From: Embleya sp040605455
GTDB lineage: Bacteria; Actinomycetota; Actinomycetes; Streptomycetales; Streptomycetaceae
Assembly: GCF_040605455.1 (NCBI RefSeq)
Contig: NZ_JBEXCV010000046.1
Coordinates: forward strand, 1-57,179
Reading direction: 5' to 3'
Length of the DNA stretch: 57,179 nt
Made by a program: the position numbers and the translations under genes. Within the stretch, counting starts at the first letter, position 1. Each line of letters opens with the position of its first letter. Of this stretch, positions 36,834 to 44,572 are shown piece by piece. The notes beneath the pieces were generated by a model, which saw only the letters and a list, made by a program, of their open reading frames with translations, was not told the origin of the DNA and ran no database searches.

Positions 36834-37421
36834 ATGGCTAAGACCACCACCTCGACCCAGGGGCTGCGCACGGCCATCGAGCGCAGCGGTTACTACCCGA
36901 GCCTCGTTGCCGACGCGGTCGATTCCACGATCGGCACCGAGCCGGTCGACGCTTTCCTGGTGCACCAGGAGACCACGTTCGATTCCAATGAGGTCCGCCG
37001 CCACATCACCGTTCTGGTGCTCACGCCAGGCCGTTTTCTGGTCAGCCACACCGATGAACACGCGCCGGACGACACCTCGCCCACTCCGTACGCGACGACG
37101 TCCACCGAGACGGTGCGGATCGACCGCCTGGAGTCGGTCGTGGTCAGTCGCGTCGTGGGCAACCCCGCCGAGTACGTCCAAGGGGCCCCGCCGCGCGAAG
37201 CCGTGCTCACCATCGGGTGGGGTGCGGTCGGCCGGATCGACCTCGAACCGGCCGGTTGCGCCGACCCGAACTGTGAGGTCGACCACGGCTACACCGGTTC
37301 GCTGACCGCCGACGATCTCTCGCTGCGGGTCAGTGAAGCCGCCGACGGCCCCGAAGCGGTCGAGCGCACGCTCACGTTCGCCCGCGCGCTGTCCGAGGCA
37401 GTGGCCGGCATCAACCAGTGA
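36834..37421 (+). CDS. DUF5998 family protein
   Basis: The protein has 195 aa from ATG at 36834 (MAKTTTSTQGLRTAIERSGY). It has the features I recall for this conserved actinomycete family: YYPSLVADAVDSTIG, HITVLVLTPGRFLVSHTDEH and CADPNCEVDHGYTGSL. The function is unknown. The stop overlaps the next gene by 4 bases (GTGA), so the two are coupled. Confidence 0.85.
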   Translation: MAKTTTSTQGLRTAIERSGYYPSLVADAVDSTIGTEPVDAFLVHQETTFDSNEVRRHITVLVLTPGRFLVSHTDEHAPDDTSPTPYATTSTETVRIDRLESVVVSRVVGNPAEYVQGAPPREAVLTIGWGAVGRIDLEPAGCADPNCEVDHGYTGSLTADDLSLRVSEAADGPEAVERTLTFARALSEAVAGINQ

Positions 37422-38584
37422 GTGCTTCCGTCTGGCTCGACGAACAACCCCCGGTCCCGTTGCCTCGCTACGGGACCGGGGCGCTGTCCGACCTGTTGCC
37501 CTCCATAGCCGCCTCCCTCGGCATGCCGGGGGAGGTGAACACACTCGGCCTCGCGCCCGCGCGCGCCGCGTGCGTGTTCCTGATCGACGGCCTGGGCTGG
37601 GACCTGCTGCGGGCACACCCGGTCGAGGCGCCGTATCTGCACTCGCTCCTGGCCACCTCGTTCGCCGGCAGCGGCCGGCCGCTGACGGCCGGCTTCCCGG
37701 CGACCACCGCGACCAGCCTCGCGTCGTTCGGCACCGGGCTCACCCCGGGTGTGCACGGACTGGTCGGCTACTCCGTGGCGGTGCCGGGCGAGAACCGCCT
37801 GATGAACCAGCTGCGTTGGGTCGACGACATCCGCCCGCGGGACTGGCAGCCGTACCCGAGCCTGCTGGAGCGGGCCGCCGCTGCCGGGATCACCGTCGCG
37901 CAGGTCAACGACGTGATCTTCGAGCACACCCCGCTGACCAGGGCGGTGCTCGGCGGTGGTCGCTACGTCGGCGCCGAGTTCGGCGAACCCAGGGTCAAGG
38001 GCGTGCACCGGCAACTCGCCCAACCGGGCCCCGTGCTCGTGTACACCTACGCCAGCGAACTCGACCGCTGCGGCCACGGCATGGGCGTCGACTCGCCCGA
38101 GTGGCGCGCCGAACTGCGGCGGATCGACGGTGTCGTGCGGGCGATGGCCGAGGGCCTGCCCGCGGATTCGGTCCTGTACGTGACCGCCGACCACGGCATG
38201 GTCGACGTGGCCCCCGAGCAGCGCGTCGACGTGGACACCGACCCCGGTCTGTCCGCGGGCGTCGCCCTCCTGGGCGGCGAGTCCCGGGCCCGTCACGTCT
38301 ATACGCGTCCGGGCGCGACCAAGGACGTGCACGCGATCTGGGACGACATGCTGGGCGACCAGATGTGGGTGCTCACCCGCGACGAGGCGATCGAATCGGG
38401 CTGGTTCGGGCCGACCGTCGAAGACCGGGTGCGTGCGCGCGTCGGCGACATCGTCGCGGCGGCCTTCGGCGACATCGCCGTGGTGGCCTCCCGCCGCGAA
38501 CCGGGCGAATCGCGACTCACCGGCGTGCATGGGTCGATGACCTCGGCCGAACAACTGGTGCCACTGCTCGAAGTCAGAGCCTAG
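37418..38584 (+). CDS. Alkaline-phosphatase-superfamily protein (nucleotide pyrophosphatase/phosphodiesterase type)
   Basis: The protein has 388 aa from a GTG start overlapping the DUF5998 stop. Metal and nucleophile motifs are VFLIDGLGWDLL, the Thr nucleophile in FPATTATSLASFGTG, HGLVGYSV, SELDRCGHGMG, VTADHGMVD and GVHGSM. It should hydrolyse a phosphodiester or pyrophosphate; the substrate is unknown. No signal peptide is seen, so it is probably cytoplasmic. The accessory island begins about 60 bases beyond its stop. Confidence 0.85.
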   Translation: MSASVWLDEQPPVPLPRYGTGALSDLLPSIAASLGMPGEVNTLGLAPARAACVFLIDGLGWDLLRAHPVEAPYLHSLLATSFAGSGRPLTAGFPATTATSLASFGTGLTPGVHGLVGYSVAVPGENRLMNQLRWVDDIRPRDWQPYPSLLERAAAAGITVAQVNDVIFEHTPLTRAVLGGGRYVGAEFGEPRVKGVHRQLAQPGPVLVYTYASELDRCGHGMGVDSPEWRAELRRIDGVVRAMAEGLPADSVLYVTADHGMVDVAPEQRVDVDTDPGLSAGVALLGGESRARHVYTRPGATKDVHAIWDDMLGDQMWVLTRDEAIESGWFGPTVEDRVRARVGDIVAAAFGDIAVVASRREPGESRLTGVHGSMTSAEQLVPLLEVRA

Positions 38585-38676
38585 TGCCGTGGCACCAGCG
38601 GTGGTTTGTCGACGGCGGCTCCGAGTAGCGGTATGCCGTGCAGTGGCAGTATTCGTGGGCCCGTTCGGGGTGTGCC

Positions 38677-38832
38677 GTGACCGCTCGTGTGCCGTGTCCT
38701 CCGGCGCCGGGGCCGTTGGAGGGGGATGCGGCCCGGTTCGACGACCTGTTCGGGACGCTCGCGCAGCGGCGGGGGTTCCGGGAGTACCTGGTCGGGTTGT
38801 TGGCGCCGCGGGACCGGAACAAGACGCTGACC
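38677..38832 (+). pseudogene. IS701-type transposase, N-terminal remnant
   Basis: From GTG at 38677 the frame reads MTARVPCPPAPGPLEGD, then RFDDLFGTLAQRRGFREYL and LLAPRDRNKTLT, the N-terminus of Streptomyces IS701-type transposases as I recall it. The similarity stops after KTLT, where group II intron-like sequence begins. Only about 52 codons of a transposase of about 400 remain. Confidence 0.7.
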
Positions 38833-38975
38833 TTACCGGAAACGTGCATTGGGCGACGGCGCATGCCAACCGGTGAACGATGTCGAAAAGCCGTGTGCGG
38901 GAGAACCGCATGCACGGTTTGAAGCAGTGGGGACTGGAAACGGAGCATCAGTCACCGCGCCAGTCCCAGACCCTA
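38833..38975 (+). ncRNA. Group II intron 3' remnant (domains V and VI)
   Basis: The domain V hairpin AGCCGTGTGCGG-GAGA-ACCGCATGCACGGTTT is at 38889-38920, with the bulged stem and GNRA-like loop expected. It is followed by a domain VI-like hairpin GGGACTGG / CCAGTCCC (38930-38937 / 38960-38967). No intron-encoded reverse transcriptase is present, so this is a truncated copy inserted in the IS701-type gene. Confidence 0.65.
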
Positions 38976-40256
38976 CCTCAGCGAGTGAACTCAATAAGTT
39001 TCTGATCAATATAATCGCCGACGAATTTACTCACGTCTGGGATACCGCACACCCCTCGAGGTTCTGCGGGACTATAAGGCAGTCGGACTCGCGGCATGGA
39101 AAACACAAGCCAAAGCGTCCGGAAAACACTGAACCCCTCATTCAGCTTGTCCCCCCAGGCTACGGCCTACCTGCTCGGCCGTTCTAGCCCCCTTGCGGCC
39201 TCCCGAGGCTCCACTAGCATCAATGCACCCGGAGCCAAACCCCACGACGGTTGAAGCACGCTCCGCCCCATGATAACACTACGTCAAGTCGCCTCCGCTG
39301 AGATGCAAGCCGATTCGAAGCGATCTTGGACGGTAGTGAACCGGAGCGATTTGACGCACAGTCGGCCGGACTTGCGCGGAGATCTGGATCACCGATCAGC
39401 CTGCGCCCGGAGAACGTACCGAACGCTGGGGCGCCTCGCGTGGGACATCAGCAACAGTGCACCGGAATCAACAGCCAACGTCCTCTCCTCGGCGCTCTCG
39501 ATCGAACTCGGCTCACCGATCGGGGGAGGTAAAAATCAACATGGCGCATGTTCGGCCACACTCAAGATTGTGTCAAATCCCTATAAGTGGATTTCCGGCT
39601 TCCACTTCCGGAGCCTTGCTTGACGGGCAGAGCGCCATAGCGATGGAAGTCAAGCCGCTCCAGTAGCTTGCCCAACATTCGCCCCTCGTGTAAGTGTCTG
39701 AGCAAACGCGGCCAGTGAGGCGGCTGAAGTAGGATCAAGGAACCTGGCTGGTTGACGTTCCGGAGGTATTGAGCTTTTGACGGTGGGGCGTCCTGGGAAG
39801 ACCCTGGACCCTCATTTCGCGTTGGTCATTGGGAATTCTATGGGGGACCCGATGTCGTCAAACGAGGCACCATGGAGCATGCGGCCCCGTCCAATTGGCC
39901 GACCGAAGGTACTCCAGCCACGTGCATCGGCACGCTGGAAAAGCCGGCACAACAAGGGCCTACGGAAATCGACGCCGGTTAGGGCCATCGGGCCTGACAG
40001 GCTGGACGGCGTCCGCAAGGCAACCGCGCTGGAACGGCATACAGGGCTGCGTCGGCCGGCCGCCGACGAACCGTGCCCTCGGTCTCAATCCGGCAGGGCG
40101 AGGTCTGGCGCTGCGGAAACAGTTCGCGAGAATCAAGCGTTTTACTCACTGGAGGAGCAGATTCTCGCTTCCCGCCTCATGGTATCTGACGGCCTGCCAG
40201 GTAGTCCGACCTATCGTTGTTGAACATTGGCGCGATCGGGAAAGGTTTACAGCCCT
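38976..40256. other. Non-coding, less GC-rich stretch
   Basis: About 1.3 kb without a gene I can support. Short open frames (for example 39270-39623, 39777-40223) lack domain features, ribosome sites and actinomycete codon bias. AT-rich patches occur around 38990-39060 and 39540-39600. It is probably decayed mobile DNA plus the promoter of the regulator gene downstream. Confidence 0.5.
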
Positions 40257-41246
40257 ATGCTCAAGGCGTTCGAGTTGGATCCCGCAACCGAGTCCGTCTA
40301 TCTCGCAATCATATCCAAACCGGGCAGTGATATCTCCGCCTTGGCCGCGGAACTCGGCTACCCCGAGAACACGGTACGCGCAGCCATCGGCGATCTCGCC
40401 GAGGTGAGCCTGCTGCGCCCGTGCTCGGAGACCCCCGGCGAACTGCGCGCGGTGAGCCCCGACATCGCCTTGGAGGCCCTACTTGCCAGCCAGGAGGCAG
40501 AACTCGCACGTAGACAGGCAGAAATTGCCAAGAGCCGCGCGGTGATCGCCATGTCCGCAGCGGAGGGCAGCCGCCACCGCAGGGTCGGCGTTGAGATCGA
40601 GCAGATAGACGGCATCGACGAGATCCGGGACCGGCTGCAGGTACTCGCCCGCCAGTCCCGCGACGAAGTGCTGGCGCTCATGCCGGGCGGCGGGCAGAGC
40701 GAAGCCAACTTGGCCGCCAGCAAGGCCATCGACGAAGAGTTGCTTGAGCGAGGCGTGGGTATCCTCACCCTCTACCTCGACAGCATGCGCAACCACCCGC
40801 TGACTGCCGGATACGCCCGCTGGATGACCGAACTCGGCGGTGAGGTACGGACGTTGCCGACGCTCCCAATCAGAATGATCGTGTTCGACCGCGAACTCGC
40901 ACTCATCCCTACCGACCCCGACAACACTGGCAAAGGAGTACTTCTAACCCGGGACAGAGGCACCGTGACGGCACTGACCGCCCTCTTCGACCATCTGTGG
41001 TCTGCCGCCCAGCCCTTCGGAGCCCCGGTCAGGAAGGGCGACGACGGACTAACGGGGCAGGAACGCGATCTGCTCCGGCTACTGGCCGCCGGCTACACCG
41101 ATCTGATCGTCGCCCGGGAACTGGGGGTATCGCCACGGACCGCACGGCGGATCACTGCGGATCTGATGGAACGGCTGAGCGCACGGAGCCGGTTCCAGGC
41201 GGGAGCCCGTGCCGCCGAGCGAGGCTGGCTATCGCCCTCACACTGA
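40257..41246 (+). CDS. TrmB-like/LuxR-type regulator of the RiPP cluster region
   Basis: The protein has 329 aa from ATG at 40257. It has an N-terminal winged-helix resembling TrmB (ESVYLAIISKPGSDISALAA, YPENTVRAAIGDL), a central helical and phospholipase-D-like sensor part (VEIEQIDGIDEIRDRLQVLA), and a C-terminal LuxR helix-turn-helix (LTGQERDLLRLLAAGYTDLI, SPRTARRITADLMERL). This architecture is common beside actinomycete peptide and natural-product clusters. An IS481 element lies between it and the biosynthetic operon, so its link to the cluster is inferred. Confidence 0.8.
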   Translation: MLKAFELDPATESVYLAIISKPGSDISALAAELGYPENTVRAAIGDLAEVSLLRPCSETPGELRAVSPDIALEALLASQEAELARRQAEIAKSRAVIAMSAAEGSRHRRVGVEIEQIDGIDEIRDRLQVLARQSRDEVLALMPGGGQSEANLAASKAIDEELLERGVGILTLYLDSMRNHPLTAGYARWMTELGGEVRTLPTLPIRMIVFDRELALIPTDPDNTGKGVLLTRDRGTVTALTALFDHLWSAAQPFGAPVRKGDDGLTGQERDLLRLLAAGYTDLIVARELGVSPRTARRITADLMERLSARSRFQAGARAAERGWLSPSH

Positions 41247-41459
41247 GCCGACCGGCCTCGCGCCGCGCCCCGGGCTGCCCCTCCCGGAGTCGTCGCCGTT
41301 CGCAGACACCAGGGCATGGGGTCCGGGCATGGGAAACAGCAGGAACCGGGGCGTTCCCCCCGATGTGTCCTACCGCCAGTACAAGGGGGTTCTCCGTACT
41401 GGCTCTCCTCCTCGGGCTATCCGTCCGATCGTTGAGCCGGCTATCGGGCAGGCTGGTGA

Positions 41460-42413
41460 CTAGGTGTATTCACCCGTGAGGTTGGTGACGCGGCTGGCGG
41501 GTGGGTGGCCCTTGAGCGCGGTGTGTCCGCGGTGGTGATTGTAGGAGTGCAGCCAGGCGGGGTAGGCGTCACGTCGTTCGGTCTCGGATCGGTAGGGCCT
41601 GGCATAGGCCCATTCGTCGAGGAGGGTGCGGTTGAACCGCTCGACCTTCCCATTGGTCCGGGGCCGATACGGACGCGTTCGCTTGTGTGAAATGCCCTGA
41701 TCCGCAAGGGAGTTGCGCCAGTCGTGTGACCTGTAGTAGGAGCCGTTGTCGGTCAGGACGCGCCGCACCGTGACGCCGCACTCGGCGAAGAAGGCGTGCG
41801 CACGTGACCGGAATCCGACTGCGGTCTCCTTCTTCTCGTCGGCCAGGATCTCGCTGTAGGCGAGGCGGGAGTGGTCGTCGACGGCGTTGTGGAGGTAGGC
41901 GTATCCGACCTTGGCTCGGTTCTTGCGTCCGGCGGCGCGGCCGAGGGTTTTGTGGCCGCCGCCGTCGGGGACGTTGCCGAGCTTCTTGATGTCGACGTGG
42001 ACCAGGTCGCCCGGTGCCGCGTGCTCGTAGCGACGGACCACCCGGCCGGTCGCCCGGTCCAGGTGAGTGAGGCGGGCGAGGCGGTAGCGGGTGAGGACGC
42101 GGTGCACGGTCGCAGGGTTCAGGCCCAACAGGTAGGCGATGCGAGCCGGTCCCCAGCGGCGCAGGACACGGACCTTGATGATCCGGCGCTCGGTGCGGGT
42201 CGGGGTCCGGCGCGGGCTGTGGTGCGGCCGCGAGGAGCGGTCGGCCATGCCGGCCTCGCCCGATTCGCGGTAGCGGGCGGCCCATCGGGCGGCGGTGGTG
42301 ACCGATACCTGGAAGCGTTCCGCGGCTCGCCGCAGGGGCCATCGGTCGTCGACGACGCAGCGGGCCAGGCGCAGGCGTCCGGTCTCGGTCAAGGGTGCAT
42401 TACGGTGGGGCAT
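41460..42413 (-). CDS. IS481-family transposase
   Basis: The protein has 317 aa from ATG at 42413. It has an N-terminal helix-turn-helix (RRAAERFQVSVTTAARWAAR) and a DDE integrase core (GDLVHVDIKKLG, YLHNAVDDHSRLAYSEI, VRRVLTDNGSYYRS, TRPYRPRTNGKVERFNRTL). All catalytic acids are visible and the frame is intact. The TAG stop (41460-41462) lies in the flanking target duplication, outside the element proper. Confidence 0.92.
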   Translation of the reverse strand: MPHRNAPLTETGRLRLARCVVDDRWPLRRAAERFQVSVTTAARWAARYRESGEAGMADRSSRPHHSPRRTPTRTERRIIKVRVLRRWGPARIAYLLGLNPATVHRVLTRYRLARLTHLDRATGRVVRRYEHAAPGDLVHVDIKKLGNVPDGGGHKTLGRAAGRKNRAKVGYAYLHNAVDDHSRLAYSEILADEKKETAVGFRSRAHAFFAECGVTVRRVLTDNGSYYRSHDWRNSLADQGISHKRTRPYRPRTNGKVERFNRTLLDEWAYARPYRSETERRDAYPAWLHSYNHHRGHTALKGHPPASRVTNLTGEYT

Positions 42414-42531
42414 GAGGGCCTTTTGATCGTTCGAGTGTTGACGTCGCAATCCACACCGAACCCGAAAGGCCCTCACTCGTTCAAGATCACCCCACCGTGC
42501 GATCCGTCACCAACCTCCGTGGGCAATACAA
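41465..42531 (-). mobile_element. Intact IS481-family insertion sequence with 6-bp target duplication
   Basis: Imperfect terminal inverted repeats begin TGTATT at both ends and share GAGGTTGGTGACG. Identical ACTAGG hexamers flank it (41459-41464 and 42532-42537), matching the NCTAGN target known for IS481. Length is 1067 bp with one transposase gene on the minus strand. Confidence 0.9.
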
Positions 42532-42582
42532 CTAGGCCCGGGTACGGGACACAGAACTGCGAAACCAGGCCGGCTGGGACAA

Positions 42583-42627
42583 GGATGCTGCTCGGGAGGA
42601 CGTCCGCTGCCTCGCGGTGCAGCATCC
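42583..42627 (-). terminator. Possible terminator of the RiPP operon
   Basis: Arms GGATGCTGC (42583-42591) and GCAGCATCC (42619-42627) lie about 110 bases beyond the last operon gene. The loop is long and there is no clear T-run. Confidence 0.35.
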
Positions 42628-42733
42628 TGGCTCACAGGACGGCATGTTGATCTCGATGAGAGTGCCGCCCGGGCTCATGTCATGCCCCACCTCGTCGGTG
42701 GGTCGGTAGGTCGGACGCGGTGCGGCAGAGTCC

Positions 42734-44557
42734 TCACTGCAATAGGACGTGCCGCCTCCTCAGGGTTCCTACCAAGAAGTAGCCCACATCGGACCACGCT
42801 TGAATCTCGTTCTCGCGCTTCATGAATCCGTGCCCCTCGTCCCCGTACACGTCGTAGCGCACGTCCAGGCCCCGCGAACGTAGGCCTGCCACAATCTGGT
42901 CGCTCTCCGCCCTGGCGACCCGTCTGTCCTGAGCCCCCTGGAGCACGAACAACGGTGCCACGACCCGGTCGATGTGCGTCATCGGCGACTGCGCCGCGAG
43001 TAGCTCAGCGTCCGTGTCGGGGTCGCCAAGCCAGCGTGTCATCAGCGGCCGCCACGTGGCCGGCGCGGACCGGGCGAAGGTGATCAGGTCGGACGGCCCC
43101 ATCACGGATACGCCGGCAGCCCAGTACTGCGGCAGCCGCGACAGGCACGACAGGGCGGCGAAGCCGCCGAAGGATCCCCCGAACACCGCAATCCGCTCGG
43201 GGTCCACCCATGTCTCGCCGCGCAGGTAGCGCGCAGCCTGTTCCAGGTCGCCCAGTGCGCCGCCGCCCCAATCCCGATGGATCAGCTTCTGATAGGCCGT
43301 CCCGTAGCCGGTGGAGCCGCGGACGTTGGGCGCCAGCACAGCGATCCCGTTGGCGAGCAGATACTGGTACAGGCCCGCGTATCGGTAGATCGGTCGTTCC
43401 TGCTCTTCCGGACCGCCGTGCACGGAGAGCACCACGGGGAACGGACCCTCGCCCCTGGGGCGGTACACGTAGGCGGGGATGGCCCGCCCGTCGTGCGTGG
43501 GGTAGCGGACCAGCTCGGGCGCAACCAGGTCGGCCCGTGTCCGGGCCGCCGCCGGCCGGTTGTCGGTGAGGAAACGGAATTCCGACGAGCGGAGGTCCGC
43601 AGTGCACAACTCGGTGGGCCGGGTCGCGGTGTCCAGCAGGAAGGCGAGGGACCGCCCGTCCGGGGAAATGGCCAGGCAGCTGACCTGCCCAATCGGGACG
43701 GCTGGTGTCGGCGACTCGACACCGTCGCGGCAAGCCCGGATTACTGATGATCCGTCAACGTTGACGACCCATGCAACGGATCGCCCGTCTGCGGAAACAA
43801 CTGCGCATTCGACGTCCCACTCCTCGTCTGAGTGCTGCTCGACAGTGCCGAGTTCGAGGTCGCTCAGAAGCAGCGCCATGTGGTCACGGCCGGCGTCGCT
43901 GATCTCGTGGATCCGGGTGGCCCTTCCCAGCCAGCCGCCGGGCCGGTGCTGTTCCTCGCCGGTGTGTGCGGTGAGGCACTCCAGCGGGCCGTCGAACCGA
44001 TCCGTCCCCAGCCGGTACAGATCGCTGTCCACCGTTGTGTGCTCGCCGAACACCAGCAGGGTGGCGCCGTCAGGCGAGAAGGCAACCGGTTCAAGCACGA
44101 GTTGCGGCACAGCCTTGAAGCGCCGGGTGTCGCCGGAGGCGAGGTTGAGCAGGATGAGGTCTTGGTCCAGCGGGTCGCGGTCGTTGGCCGCGTAGGCGAT
44201 GGTTGATCCATCGGGCGAGAACGGGGCCCGCGCGAGCAGGTGGTCCGCGTCCGGTGCCGCGGTCAGCGCGTGCGGCTCGCCGCCGTCCGCAGGCACTGTG
44301 TACACCTGGCGGAGTTCCCCGCCTCGGTGGTCGGCGCTGAACACCAGCGACTTGCCGTCCGGGGCGAATGCGAGCTGCCGGACGGCTCGGTCCGTGAAGC
44401 GCGTCAGCTGTCGGGGCCTTCCTCCAGCGATCGGATGCAGCCAGAGGTTGTACTGCCCTGAGAAGTTGCTGGCGCATGCGACAGTCGTGCCGTCCGGTGA
44501 GAACACGAGCGACGGCTGATAGCGGCAGACCGGCACGAAGGAATGAAAATCGGTCAC
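42734..44557 (-). CDS. S9C-type (acylaminoacyl/dipeptidyl-peptidase-like) serine peptidase
   Basis: The protein has 607 aa from GTG with GGAGGG upstream. The N-terminal beta-propeller has repeated SPDG motifs (LVFSPDGTTVACASN, LAFAPDGKSLVFSA, APFSPDGSTIAYAAN). The C-terminal alpha/beta-hydrolase carries the nucleophile Ser462 in FGGSFGGFAAL, Asp in GAQDRRVA and His in DEGHGFMKRE. It starts 15 bases after the prolyl oligopeptidase stop. In this cluster it could trim the peptide or degrade the leader. No signal peptide is present, so it is cytoplasmic. Confidence 0.85.
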   Translation of the reverse strand: MTDFHSFVPVCRYQPSLVFSPDGTTVACASNFSGQYNLWLHPIAGGRPRQLTRFTDRAVRQLAFAPDGKSLVFSADHRGGELRQVYTVPADGGEPHALTAAPDADHLLARAPFSPDGSTIAYAANDRDPLDQDLILLNLASGDTRRFKAVPQLVLEPVAFSPDGATLLVFGEHTTVDSDLYRLGTDRFDGPLECLTAHTGEEQHRPGGWLGRATRIHEISDAGRDHMALLLSDLELGTVEQHSDEEWDVECAVVSADGRSVAWVVNVDGSSVIRACRDGVESPTPAVPIGQVSCLAISPDGRSLAFLLDTATRPTELCTADLRSSEFRFLTDNRPAAARTRADLVAPELVRYPTHDGRAIPAYVYRPRGEGPFPVVLSVHGGPEEQERPIYRYAGLYQYLLANGIAVLAPNVRGSTGYGTAYQKLIHRDWGGGALGDLEQAARYLRGETWVDPERIAVFGGSFGGFAALSCLSRLPQYWAAGVSVMGPSDLITFARSAPATWRPLMTRWLGDPDTDAELLAAQSPMTHIDRVVAPLFVLQGAQDRRVARAESDQIVAGLRSRGLDVRYDVYGDEGHGFMKRENEIQAWSDVGYFLVGTLRRRHVLLQ

Positions 44558-44572
44558 TGGGTACCCTCCTGC

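Noticed and set aside
38849..39187. 112-aa open frame across the intron remnant
   Set aside because: Its first third is intron domain V/VI RNA sequence, so the frame is probably accidental.
39777..40223. 148-aa open frame before the regulator gene
   Set aside because: There is no ribosome site, no recognisable domain and atypical codon use; several overlapping frames are equally open.
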